Below are positions 27,562 to 35,412 of a DNA stretch of 64,000 nucleotides, one piece after another; positions within the stretch are counted from its first letter, which is position 1, and every line of letters begins with the position of its first letter. The stretch spans positions 136,755 through 200,754 of the forward strand of contig NZ_JADQTO010000004.1 of assembly GCF_015704865.1 (NCBI RefSeq), read 5' to 3'. The translations under genes and the position numbers were made by a program. This DNA comes from Actinoplanes aureus (GTDB lineage: Bacteria > Actinomycetota > Actinomycetes > Mycobacteriales > Micromonosporaceae). The notes beneath the pieces were generated by a model. The model searched no databases, was not told the origin of the DNA, and saw only the letters and a program-made list of their open reading frames with translations.

Positions 27562-28589
27562 CGGTTCCTCCTAAACAAACGCGTGAATCGAATGGATGCG
27601 AGGCCGCCGGGGGCGGCGAGCATGACGACGACGAGCACCACGCCGAAGACCACCAGGGCGAGGTTGCCCTCGAGCCGGTGCGAGCCGGCCTCCTCGGCGA
27701 GCGACTGAGAGAGCGTGGGGAGGATGACCAGCAGCAACGCGCCCCAGAGCGCGCCGAACAGGCTCCCCAGCCCGCCGATCACAATGGCCATGACCAGGAA
27801 GAGCGAGAGCGTCAGCGGGAAAGCCCCCGGAGAGACACTCTGCGCCAGGAAGGCGAACAGGGCGCCGGCCAGGCCGGCGCAGGCCGCGCTCACCACAAAA
27901 GCCAGGACCTGGGTACGCGCGACGTTGATCCCGGCCAGCTTGGCCGCGGTCTCGTCGTCCCGTACCGCCCGCATGTCCCGCCCGAACCGGCCGCGCACCA
28001 GCAGGACCAGCGCCAGCACCGTGACCAGCGCACCCGCCCAGCACAGCCAGGCCTGCCAGCGTTCCATCGGGATGGTTCCCGGCGGCGGATCGAGCACCAC
28101 CGACAGGCCCTGGTCGCTGTTGAACGTCTCGTCGAACGTGCTGGTCACCGACGGCACCACGATCGCCACGGCGAGCGTCAGGCCGGCCAGATAGGGCCCG
28201 CGCAACCGGGCCGCGGCCAGGCCGATCACCGCACCCACCGCGGTGGTCACCACGATCGCCAGCAGGAAGCTGAACGGCAGGTTGAGCCATTTGTTCTGGG
28301 CCAGCGCGAGCGTGTAGGCGCCGGTCGCCATCAGCGCGCCGTGCCCGAGCGAGAGCTGCCCGTTCAGTCCGGTGAGGACGGTCAGGCCGGCGGTGACGCA
28401 GAGGTAGGCGCCGACCGTGGCGAGCTGATAGTTACGGAACGGCGGCAGCATGTAAGTCAGCGCGAGCACCAGGGCCGCGCCGGCCACGATCACCAGGATC
28501 GCCGGGATCCGGCGCCGGCGGGCAGACACCGGAGCAGCCAGATCCGGTACGGGCGCACCCGACTTCTGCTTCTGCTTGATGTCGGTCAT
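27558..28589 (-). CDS. branched-chain-type ABC permease (LivM-like)
   Basis: This 343-residue permease has about nine to ten membrane helices, an N-terminal cytoplasmic tail with KQKQKSG, and the conserved GLNGQLSLGHGALMATGAYT and GGLGSLFGALWGALLLV segments of LivM. It forms the membrane pore with the LivH-like partner. It overlaps both neighbours by four bases (ATGA), giving tight translational coupling in the operon. Confidence 0.93.
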   Translation of the reverse strand: MTDIKQKQKSGAPVPDLAAPVSARRRRIPAILVIVAGAALVLALTYMLPPFRNYQLATVGAYLCVTAGLTVLTGLNGQLSLGHGALMATGAYTLALAQNKWLNLPFSFLLAIVVTTAVGAVIGLAAARLRGPYLAGLTLAVAIVVPSVTSTFDETFNSDQGLSVVLDPPPGTIPMERWQAWLCWAGALVTVLALVLLVRGRFGRDMRAVRDDETAAKLAGINVARTQVLAFVVSAACAGLAGALFAFLAQSVSPGAFPLTLSLFLVMAIVIGGLGSLFGALWGALLLVILPTLSQSLAEEAGSHRLEGNLALVVFGVVLVVVMLAAPGGLASIRFTRLFRRNR

Positions 28590-29464
28590 GCCACCCTCGC
28601 CTTCGAGCTGGAGAAAAGACCGCCCGGCTTGCCCAGCAGCACCACGACGAGCAGGAGCAGGACCGCCATCGGGGCGACCGTGGGCTCGACGTAACCGCTG
28701 ACGTAGGAGAGCAGCAGTCCGACGATGAGCCCGCCCACCACGGCACCGATCGGGCTGTCCAGGCCGCCGACCACCGCGGCCGTGAACGCCGAGATGAAGA
28801 CCACGTCCATCGCGGTCGGATGCAGGCCCAGCTCGGTCGGGACCACCAGCATCCCGGCGAGCGAGCCGACCGCCGCCGCCAGCGCCCAGCCGAGCGTCAG
28901 CATCCCGCCGACCGAGACACCCAGCAGCCGGGAGACGTCCGGCGCGAACGCCGCGGCCCGCATCCGCAGACCCACCGGGGTACGCGTGAACAGCAGGGTG
29001 AGTGCCGCGACCACCGCGCCCACCGCGACGAAGACGAACAAGTCGTAGCGGGAGAGCACCGCCACCCCGCCCAGTTCGAAGGCGTCCCGGCTGAACGGCG
29101 CCGCCACCGGCAGGAACTCGTTGCCGTAGAAGATGCCGAGCACACCCTGGATCACCAGCACCAGGCCGAGCGCCACGACCACCCCGTTGAGCGGTGACGA
29201 GTGGTCCACGAACCGCATCACCACCCGCTCGACCGTGACGCCGAGCACCAGACCGGTCACGATGGCCGCCACGAAGCCCAGCCAGTACGAGCCGGTCGCG
29301 TTCGTCACCGAGTAGGCCACGTAGACCGCCGCCACCGCCATCGCGCCCTGCGCGAAGTTGACGATCCGGGCGGCACGCCAGATCAGCACCAGGGCCAGCG
29401 CGAACGCGGCGTACACCGCGCCCCGGCTCAGCCCGTCGAAGGTCAGATAGATGAACTCGTTCAT
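28586..29464 (-). CDS. branched-chain-type ABC permease (LivH-like)
   Basis: This 292-residue permease has eight or so membrane helices and the LivH hallmarks YLTFDGLSRGAVYAAFALAL, RIVNFAQGAMAV and AFTAAVVGGLDSPIGAVVG. ATG 29464 shares one base with the LivF stop (TGATG), so the longer upstream reading is not used. It partners LivM in the membrane. The gene order livG-livF-livH-livM-binding protein differs from the common order that begins with the binding protein. Confidence 0.93.
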   Translation of the reverse strand: MNEFIYLTFDGLSRGAVYAAFALALVLIWRAARIVNFAQGAMAVAAVYVAYSVTNATGSYWLGFVAAIVTGLVLGVTVERVVMRFVDHSSPLNGVVVALGLVLVIQGVLGIFYGNEFLPVAAPFSRDAFELGGVAVLSRYDLFVFVAVGAVVAALTLLFTRTPVGLRMRAAAFAPDVSRLLGVSVGGMLTLGWALAAAVGSLAGMLVVPTELGLHPTAMDVVFISAFTAAVVGGLDSPIGAVVGGLIVGLLLSYVSGYVEPTVAPMAVLLLLVVVLLGKPGGLFSSSKARVA

Positions 29465-30183
29465 CAGAATCCCAGGTATGCGTGACGGAGGTCGGCGTCG
29501 TCGCGCAGCGTCGCCGCCTTGTTGCGGACCACCACCCGGCCGAGGGCCAGCACCACGCCCTCGTCGGCGATGGAGAGTGCGCTGCGAACGTTCTGTTCCA
29601 CGAGGAGAACCGCCAGGCCGGTGCGTTCCCGCAGGTCCCGCAGGAGCGCCATGATCTGGCCGGTCACCTTCGGCGCGAGGCCCAGCGACGGCTCGTCGAG
29701 CAGCAGCAGCCTGGGCCTGCCGACCAGCGCGCGGCCGAGAGCGAGCATCTGCCGCTCGCCGCCGGAGAGCTGATGGCCGGCGAACGTCCGTCGCTGCGCC
29801 AGCGGCGGAAACAGCTCGTACACTTCGTCGAGGGCCTTCTTCGCCTCCGCCCGGTCCTTGCGCCACAGCCCGCCGAGTCGCAGGTTCTCGTCCACGGTCA
29901 GCTCGGTGACCACGCCCCGGCCCTCCGGGACGTGCCCGATGCCGCGGCGCACCATCTGCTCGACCCGTGTGCCGCGCAGGTCCACACCGTCGAAGACGAC
30001 CTTGCCGCCAGTGCTGCGGACCAGGCCGGAGAGCGTACGCAGCAGCGTCGTCTTCCCGGCCCCGTTCGCACCGAGCACCGCGACGATCTCTCCGGGTTGG
30101 ACGGTCAGGTTCACGTCGTGCAGGACGGGTGCCGCACCGTACCCGGCGGTGAGGCCCTCGACCTCCAGCAGTGCGCTGCTCAT
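29464..30183 (-). CDS. ABC transporter ATP-binding protein (LivF-like)
   Basis: This 239-residue ATPase has Walker A GANGAGKT, the signature LSGGERQ and Walker B LLLLDEPSLGLAP. The C-terminal NKAATLRDDADLRHAYLGF is typical of LivF. ATG 30183 has its own AGGAG eight bases upstream and also overlaps the stop of a 13-codon frame. It energises uptake with LivG. Confidence 0.93.
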   Translation of the reverse strand: MSSALLEVEGLTAGYGAAPVLHDVNLTVQPGEIVAVLGANGAGKTTLLRTLSGLVRSTGGKVVFDGVDLRGTRVEQMVRRGIGHVPEGRGVVTELTVDENLRLGGLWRKDRAEAKKALDEVYELFPPLAQRRTFAGHQLSGGERQMLALGRALVGRPRLLLLDEPSLGLAPKVTGQIMALLRDLRERTGLAVLLVEQNVRSALSIADEGVVLALGRVVVRNKAATLRDDADLRHAYLGF

Positions 30184-30221
30184 GCGGTGTCTCCTGCCGT
30201 TGCCGGGGTACGCGTGACCAT
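30180..30221 (-). CDS. possible 13-residue leader peptide coupled to livF
   Basis: ATG 30221 follows a very strong site (GAAGGAGG) and encodes MVTRTPATAGDTA. The TGA overlaps the livF ATG (ATGA). Such a frame could load ribosomes onto livF across the 223-base livG-livF gap. It has no recognisable family; expression is inferred only from the ribosome binding site and overlap. Confidence 0.4.
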   Translation of the reverse strand: MVTRTPATAGDTA

Positions 30222-30341
30222 CGGCGTTCCTCCTTCTCCGGAGCGTCGTTTCGTGCGGTTTCGCGGGTATGGCTGAGCCAGCCGGTCCGCGAAAGGTGCG
30301 AGCTCCGGCTTATTCGTGCGGTGTGGTGTTGTTGCCGTGCG

Positions 30342-30369
30342 GGCCGCCCGGCCGTCGAATGCGGCGGCC
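30342..30369. other. hairpin in the livG-livF spacer
   Basis: GGCCGCC (30342-30348) and GGCGGCC (30363-30369) can pair around a 14-base loop within the only long spacer of the operon. It could be an attenuator or RNA-stability element. The rest of 30222-30406 shows no gene. Confidence 0.3.
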
Positions 30370-30406
30370 GAGTTGATCCGTGGCGGAAACGGAAGGAACC
30401 GGCCGA

Positions 30407-31114
30407 TCAGGCCGCAGCGCCCAGATAGGCGTCGGTGACTCGGGGGTTTTTGCTGATCTCCTCCGGCGTACCGAGTGCGATCGGCTTGCCGAAGTCCAGC
30501 ACGAGGATCTCGTCGCACACCGACATGACCAGATCCATGTGGTGTTCGACCAGGAGGACCGTGGTGCCGGTCTCCTTGATCAGCGAGGCGAGCCACTGGA
30601 TCTCGTCGGCGTCCAGGCCGCCGGCCGGCTCGTCGAGCATCAGGATGCGCGGCTTGGCGACCAGAGCGCGGGCCAGCTCGACCCGTTTACGAGTCGCGTA
30701 CGGCAGGGCTCCGGGACGGGCGCCGGCATAGCGGTCCACACCGCACCGGGTCAGCGCCGCCATGGCCTCCGCCTCGGCGCGCCGGCCGCGTGTCCCGACC
30801 ATCACGTTCTCCAGGACGGACATGCCGCCGAACTGGCCGACACCCTGCAACGTCCGGGCGATGCCGAGGCCGTTGAGCTGGTGCGGTCGCGGCCGCCAGG
30901 GCTGCCCGTCCAGGGTGAGGTGGCCCGAGGTGGGCGGCACGAAGCCGCAGATCACATTGAAGAGCGTGGTCTTGCCCGCGCCGTTCGGCCCGATCACCCC
31001 GACGATCCGGCCCGGCGCCACGCGCAGGGAGACGTCGTCGAGAGCGGTCAGGCCGCCGAAGCGGACGGTTATGTTGTGGAGCGCGAGCTCCTTGAGCGGG
31101 GGATCTGTTGACAT
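30407..31114 (-). CDS. ABC transporter ATP-binding protein (LivG-like), first gene of the operon
   Basis: This 235-residue ATPase has Walker A GPNGAGKT (42-49), Walker B ILMLDEPAGGL and the LivG-type switch LVEHHMDLVMSVCDEILVLD. The signature region reads LPYATRKRVELARAL, whereas LivG usually has LPYGQQRRLEIARAL, so the signature glycine is replaced. ATG 31114 follows GAGGTGG. It is the promoter-proximal gene behind the 31170-31207 promoter/operator. Confidence 0.9.
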   Translation of the reverse strand: MSTDPPLKELALHNITVRFGGLTALDDVSLRVAPGRIVGVIGPNGAGKTTLFNVICGFVPPTSGHLTLDGQPWRPRPHQLNGLGIARTLQGVGQFGGMSVLENVMVGTRGRRAEAEAMAALTRCGVDRYAGARPGALPYATRKRVELARALVAKPRILMLDEPAGGLDADEIQWLASLIKETGTTVLLVEHHMDLVMSVCDEILVLDFGKPIALGTPEEISKNPRVTDAYLGAAA

Positions 31115-31169
31115 GGAGCCACCTCGCTGGACCGGTGGAAGTCCTGTGTGGAGCGTGAAGGTCAACTAT

Positions 31170-31207
31170 TTACACTTGGAGTGTAACTTTCTCGGCGGAC
31201 TCGTCAA
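31170..31207 (-). promoter_or_regulatory. promoter with -10 inside a perfect palindrome (operon operator)
   Basis: On the minus strand, TTGACG (31207-31202) and TACACT (31185-31180) are spaced 16 bases apart. The -10 lies in the perfect palindrome TTACACT-TGG-AGTGTAA (31170-31186), and the start of livG is about 60 bases further on. This is the classic layout for repression by steric exclusion, most likely by the operon's own TetR. The other 160 bases up to 31374 show nothing recognisable. Confidence 0.65.
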
Positions 31208-31374
31208 CCACTTGCAATGCCCCTGTTACCTCGATATTTCCGGGCGGTTCGCCGGGTTGGTCCGAGCGCGCGCCGGGTGCCCGTTTCCCGGCGGCCGCGC
31301 TGGGCCCGGAGTGGGCAGATGATCGCGCGGCTCGGCGGGACGGCTCGATGTGGTGGGAGGTGTGGCTCGTACCG

Positions 31375-32007
31375 CTAAGCGACGCCTGCCGGCCGGAACT
31401 GGACGCTGATGCGTGGGCCTACGGGTTTCGCCGTTTTCGGAACGGCGTGTTCCCAGGTGCGCTGGCAGGAGCCGCCCATGACGATCAGATCGCCGTGGCC
31501 GAGCGGGAAGCGCAGCGTGTCGTGGCCGCCGGCCCGGGGGCGCAGGAGCAGGTTGCGGGGCGAGCCGAAGGAGAGGATCGCGACCATGGTGTCGTGTTTC
31601 GCCGAGCGGCCGTGGGTGTCGCCGTGCCAGGCGACGCTGTCGCGGCCGTCGCGGTACAGACACATGCCGGCGGTGACGAACTCCTCGCCGAGTTCCTCGG
31701 CGTAATGGCTGTTCAGCGCGGCTTTCGCCGCGTCCAGCGCGGGGTGCGGCAGGGATTCGCGACCGCTGTACCACCGCAGCAGGCGAGGTACGTCGACCAC
31801 GCCGTCATACATCTTGCGGCGCTCGGCGCGCCAGTCGATGCCGAGCAGGGTCTCGAAGACCGCGTCGGAGCCGTGCAGCCAGCCGGGCAGGTGGTCGACC
31901 CAGGCGCCCGCGGTGAGCTGGTGCCGGGTCAGGCCGGCCAGCGGCTCGAGCGTGCTGGCCGGCCCGGACATGAGGTCGAGGATCGACGGCTGGTAGCTCC
32001 CGGTCAT
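31375..32007 (-). CDS. alkB: AlkB-family 2-oxoglutarate/Fe(II) dioxygenase
   Basis: This 210-residue protein has the AlkB signature. The iron ligands are His and Asp in AWHGDTHG and the distal His in TWEHAVPK. The 2-oxoglutarate-binding arginine is in RISVQFRP. AlkB enzymes oxidatively demethylate 1-methyladenine and 3-methylcytosine in DNA or RNA. ATG 32007 overlaps the exporter stop (ATGA), so it is translated with an efflux gene, an odd pairing. Other substrates, such as tRNA or small molecules, are possible. Confidence 0.88.
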   Translation of the reverse strand: MTGSYQPSILDLMSGPASTLEPLAGLTRHQLTAGAWVDHLPGWLHGSDAVFETLLGIDWRAERRKMYDGVVDVPRLLRWYSGRESLPHPALDAAKAALNSHYAEELGEEFVTAGMCLYRDGRDSVAWHGDTHGRSAKHDTMVAILSFGSPRNLLLRPRAGGHDTLRFPLGHGDLIVMGGSCQRTWEHAVPKTAKPVGPRISVQFRPAGVA

Positions 32008-33491
32008 ACCCCCACTTTAGTACTTACGTTCGATTTCGTGGGGCGCAGCACCGAGGCGGCCACCACCGCGGCCAGGATGCCGCCGGCCACGCCGACCAGG
32101 GCGGTGAAGGAGAAGGCGTCGACGAAGGCGTTCTGGGCGAGCCGGGCGAGGGTGCTGTCGCCGGTCGCGGCCGCGACGGTGAGCGCGTCACCGATCGATT
32201 CGCGGGCCGGGCCGTCGACCTCGTCCGGCAGCGCCGAGCGGTACGCGGCGGTCAGCACCGCACCCAGCACGGCGACGCTCAGCGCGGTGCCGACCTGCTG
32301 CACCGTGTCGTTGACCGCGGAACCGACCCCGGCACGCTCCGGCGGCAGCGCGCCGAGCAACGTACCGACCGCGGCCGGGACCGCTGTCCCGTTGCCCATG
32401 CCGATCAGCACCAGTGCGGCGGCCAGCGTGAGATAGCCGTCCCCGGGATTGAGCGAGGCGAGCACGCCGAAGCCCGCGGCCATCAGGAGCAGGCCGGCCG
32501 AGATCGCCACCCGGGCGCCGAATCGCTTGTCCACCACGACGCCGACGCCGTTGAACGCCATCGCCGTCACCAGCATCGGGATGAACGCGAGGCCCGCCTT
32601 CAGCGGCTGGTAGCCGAGCACGAACTGCAGGTACTGGGTCAGGGCGAGCACCATGCCGCCGGCCGAGAAGCCGAGCAGCACGATCGAGAGGCTTGATCCG
32701 GCGAAGTTGCGGTTGCGGAACAGCCCGAGCGGCAGCATCGGCTCGTCGGTGTGGCGCTCCCAGACGCCGAACACCGTCAGCGCGACCGCGGCGACCGCGA
32801 AGCCGCCCACCGTCTGTGCGGACGACCAGCCGTGCTCCGGCGCGCTGATGATGCCCCAGACCAGGGCGGTCATGCCGAGCATCGAGGTGACCGCGCCGAT
32901 CAGGTCGGGCCGGCTCGCCGGTCCGCGGGACTCCGGGATGATCACCAGCGCGGCGATGATGCCGAGGATCGCGATCGGGATGTTCAGCAGGAAGACCGAG
33001 CCCCACCAGAAGTGCTCGAGCAACAGCCCGCCGAGGGTGGGCGCACCCAGGGCGCCGAGCATCAGCACCGAGCTCCAGATCGCGATCGCCTTCTTGCGCT
33101 CGCTCTCGTCGAAGACCGTGGTGAGGATGGAGAGGGTGCCGGGCATCAGGAACGCGGCTCCGGCACCCATCAGGCCGCGTACGGCGATCAGCTGACCGGG
33201 CGTCTGGCAGATGGTGGCCAGCGCCGAGGCGCCACCGAACACGATCAGGCCGAAGACCAGGCCGAGGCGTCGGCCGTGCCGGTCGGAGAGGCTGCCGGCG
33301 GTGAGCAGCAGGCCGGCGAAGACCAGCACGTACGCGTCAATGATCCACTGAATGTCGGCGGTGCTCGCGCCGAGGTCGAGGATCAGCGACGGGATCGCGA
33401 TGTTGAGCACCATGTTGTCGACGACGACCACGAGCAGGCTGAGGCACAGCACGCCCAGGATCAACCATCGGCGGGGATTCCGGTCGGGCAT
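32004..33491 (-). CDS. MFS drug/proton antiporter, DHA2 (14-helix) family
   Basis: This 495-residue transporter has about 14 membrane helices. VVVVDNMVLNIAIPSL in helix 1 and the loop 2-3 motif GSLSDRHGRRLGLV are typical of DHA2/EmrB-QacA exporters. It probably expels a toxic compound by proton antiport. ATG 33491 follows GAGAGG. A TetR gene is divergent with a 10-bp-arm inverted repeat between them, the normal layout for a drug-induced pump. AlkB is coupled downstream. Confidence 0.93.
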   Translation of the reverse strand: MPDRNPRRWLILGVLCLSLLVVVVDNMVLNIAIPSLILDLGASTADIQWIIDAYVLVFAGLLLTAGSLSDRHGRRLGLVFGLIVFGGASALATICQTPGQLIAVRGLMGAGAAFLMPGTLSILTTVFDESERKKAIAIWSSVLMLGALGAPTLGGLLLEHFWWGSVFLLNIPIAILGIIAALVIIPESRGPASRPDLIGAVTSMLGMTALVWGIISAPEHGWSSAQTVGGFAVAAVALTVFGVWERHTDEPMLPLGLFRNRNFAGSSLSIVLLGFSAGGMVLALTQYLQFVLGYQPLKAGLAFIPMLVTAMAFNGVGVVVDKRFGARVAISAGLLLMAAGFGVLASLNPGDGYLTLAAALVLIGMGNGTAVPAAVGTLLGALPPERAGVGSAVNDTVQQVGTALSVAVLGAVLTAAYRSALPDEVDGPARESIGDALTVAAATGDSTLARLAQNAFVDAFSFTALVGVAGGILAAVVAASVLRPTKSNVSTKVGV

Positions 33492-33522
33492 CGGTGGACC
33501 TCTCTCGAACGGTGTGCGATTG

Positions 33523-33561
33523 ACTCGAACACCGTACACCTAACTCGTACAGTGTTCGAGT
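33523..33561. promoter_or_regulatory. inverted repeat operator between exporter and TetR
   Basis: ACTCGAACAC (33523-33532) and GTGTTCGAGT (33552-33561) are perfect 10-bp arms around 19 bases. The right part also forms a near-perfect 17-bp palindrome, CTCGTACA-G-TGTTCGAG (33544-33560). The region holds both start-proximal promoters, so it is very likely the TetR operator. Confidence 0.7.
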
Positions 33562-33578
33562 GTCGGTAGGATGACGTC

Positions 33579-34310
33579 ATGCCCGACTTCACCGACTCGG
33601 TGTGGACCCGTCCGCCACGCACCCGGGGTGACCAGCCCACGCTGACTCGCGAGCAGATCGTGCGTACCGCGATCGAGTTGCTCGACGCGGACGGGGCGGC
33701 GGGCCTGAGCATGCGCCGGCTGGGCACCCGGCTCGGTTCCGGCGCCACCTCGCTGTACTGGCACGTCGCACACAAGGACGAGCTGATGGAGCTGGCCGTC
33801 GACGAGGTGCTCGGCGAGGTCTACGTGCCGGATCCCGGCGACACCGGCTGGCGGATGGGCGCGTCGGTGCTGGCCAACGGCATGCGGGCGGCGCTGCTGC
33901 GCCACCCGTGGGTGATCGGGCAGCTCGGCCTGCGTCCCACGCTCGGGCCCAACGCGATGCGGATGGGCAACCGGATGGTCACCCTGTTCAGCGCCGCCGG
34001 ATTCACCGGGATGGAGGTGTCGCACGCCTGCGCGGTGCTCCAGGCGCACGCCGTCGGGTCGGCGACCACCGAGTCGGCGCTGGCGGCGTCGCTCCAGCGG
34101 GCCGGGGTCGCTCCCCGGGAGGTGGTCCGCAAGCTCGAGCCCTATCTGGAACAGATCGCCGGTGAGTACCCCGACTACGACAGGTGGCGGCGGGAGACCG
34201 ACGAGATCAACCGGGATCCGTACGCGACGTTCCAGGAGGGCTTCGCGTTCGGCCTGGAACGCATCCTCGACGGGCTCGAACTGTGGCTCAACGCGGCCGG
34301 CGCGGAGTGA
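33579..34310 (+). CDS. TetR-family regulator of the divergent exporter
   Basis: This 243-residue protein has a TetR helix-turn-helix (LSMRRLGTRLGSGATSLYWHV) followed by a TetR_C/tetracycline-repressor-type C-domain with the GWRMGASVLANGMRAALLRHPW segment. ATG 33579 follows a GTAGGATG context. It is divergent from the DHA2 pump and almost certainly represses it. It converges on the XRE gene with a 23-base overlap. Confidence 0.9.
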   Translation: MPDFTDSVWTRPPRTRGDQPTLTREQIVRTAIELLDADGAAGLSMRRLGTRLGSGATSLYWHVAHKDELMELAVDEVLGEVYVPDPGDTGWRMGASVLANGMRAALLRHPWVIGQLGLRPTLGPNAMRMGNRMVTLFSAAGFTGMEVSHACAVLQAHAVGSATTESALAASLQRAGVAPREVVRKLEPYLEQIAGEYPDYDRWRRETDEINRDPYATFQEGFAFGLERILDGLELWLNAAGAE

Positions 34311-34851
34311 GAATCACCAGGTAACGGCACGGCTCCCCGGTCGGGTTCCGGTAGGTGCAGGGCGCCGGCGCCCCGAGCTCCAGGCAGTCGCCGGCCGCCA
34401 AATCGTGCCGCAGCTCGCCCTCGTGGAAGTGGAGCCGGCCGGCCAGGACGTAGATCTGGTGAGCCGCGATCGCGAAGGCGTCGGCCGGGTAGTCGACCGA
34501 CGCGCCGCCCGGCAGCTCCACCTCGACCACCTGCACCGAGCCCGCCGCGGGCGAGACCGACCGGCGCTGGTAGCCGGTCTCCGGATCCACCCAGACGGTC
34601 TGCTCGGCGCGGCGGGCCAGTCGCGGCGACTCGCCCTCGGTGCGCGCGAACAGCTCGGACAGGGTGAGACCGAGAGCCGCCGCCAGCCGGCCGAGCAGCG
34701 CGGCGGTCGGCTGCGCCTCGCCACGCTCGATCTTCGCGATCATCGCGCGGGACACCCCCGATCGGTCGGCCAGCGCATTCACGCTCAGCTCCCGATCGGT
34801 CCGCGCGGCGCGCAGCGTGGCCGCCAGTTCCTGGGTGAGGTCGTCCGTCAC
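34288..34851 (-). CDS. XRE-family regulator with C-terminal cupin domain
   Basis: This 187-residue protein has an N-terminal helix-turn-helix (VNALADRSGVSRAMIAKIERG) and a small cupin barrel (about 105-180, FAIAAHQIYVLAGRLHFHEG, ELRHDLAAGDCLELG). The pattern is typical of regulators sensing small molecules. GTG 34851 lies seven bases after TATAGT on the minus strand, so the mRNA is probably leaderless. It is divergent from the GNAT gene across 39 bases, which suggests it controls that enzyme. Confidence 0.88.
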   Translation of the reverse strand: MTDDLTQELAATLRAARTDRELSVNALADRSGVSRAMIAKIERGEAQPTAALLGRLAAALGLTLSELFARTEGESPRLARRAEQTVWVDPETGYQRRSVSPAAGSVQVVEVELPGGASVDYPADAFAIAAHQIYVLAGRLHFHEGELRHDLAAGDCLELGAPAPCTYRNPTGEPCRYLVILTPRRPR

Positions 34852-34856
34852 ACTGT

Positions 34857-34884
34857 CACTATAGTGCGCAGTTGCGTCTACTAT
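34857..34884. promoter_or_regulatory. back-to-back leaderless promoters with a palindrome
   Basis: The perfect 10-bp palindrome CACTATAGTG (34857-34866) contains the minus-strand -10 TATAGT (34858-34863), seven bases from the XRE GTG. On the plus strand, TACTAT (34879-34884) lies six bases from the GNAT ATG. Both messages would lack leaders, and an XRE dimer on the palindrome could affect both. Confidence 0.5.
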
Positions 34885-34890
34885 TGCGGC

Positions 34891-35412
34891 ATGCTGACGA
34901 TCAGGGATGCCGGCCCGGACGACGCGGCCGCATGCGCGGCCATTTATCGGCCCTACGTGCTGGACACCGCGATCACCTTCGAGACCGAGCCGCCGACGAC
35001 GGCCGAGATGTCGGCGCGGATCACGGCGGCCGTCCGGACGCACGCCTGGCTGGTGGCTGAGCTTTCCGACCAGATCATCGGGTACGCGTACGCGGGGCCG
35101 TTCGCCGCCCGTCCGGCGTACCGGTGGTCGTGCGAGGTGAGCGTCTACCTGGAGGCCGGCCTCCGCCGCACCGGCGCGGGACGCGCGCTCTACCAGGTGC
35201 TGCTGCCCCGGCTGGTGGATCGCGGCTACCGGGTGGCCGTGGCGAAGACGACCCTGCCCAACGAGCCGAGCCTGGGCCTGCACGCGGCGTTCGGCTTCGA
35301 ACCGGTCGGCGTGCACCGCCGGATCGGCTGGAAGGGCGGCGCCTGGCGAGACGTCGCCATCACCCAGCTCGCCCTGGTCAGCGACGACCTCGACCCGATC
35401 GGACCACGCTAG
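34891..35412 (+). CDS. GNAT acetyltransferase, phosphinothricin/MddA-like
   Basis: This 173-residue enzyme matches the PAT/Bar and YncA (MddA) group of GNATs: IYRPYVLDTAITFETEPPT, the acetyl-CoA loop GLRRTGAGRALY and LPNEPSLGLHAAFGFEPVG. Members acetylate phosphinothricin or methionine analogues such as methionine sulfoximine; many have housekeeping roles. ATG 34891 is preceded by a -10 with no room for a leader. It is divergent from the XRE-cupin regulator. A 111-bp inverted repeat begins at its stop codon. Confidence 0.9.
   Translation: MLTIRDAGPDDAAACAAIYRPYVLDTAITFETEPPTTAEMSARITAAVRTHAWLVAELSDQIIGYAYAGPFAARPAYRWSCEVSVYLEAGLRRTGAGRALYQVLLPRLVDRGYRVAVAKTTLPNEPSLGLHAAFGFEPVGVHRRIGWKGGAWRDVAITQLALVSDDLDPIGPR

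Noticed and set aside
34891..35412. Dedicated phosphinothricin-resistance gene (bar/pat)
   Set aside because: Motifs fit the broad PAT/MddA group, but no biosynthetic cluster for phosphinothricin is nearby, so a specific resistance symbol is not justified.
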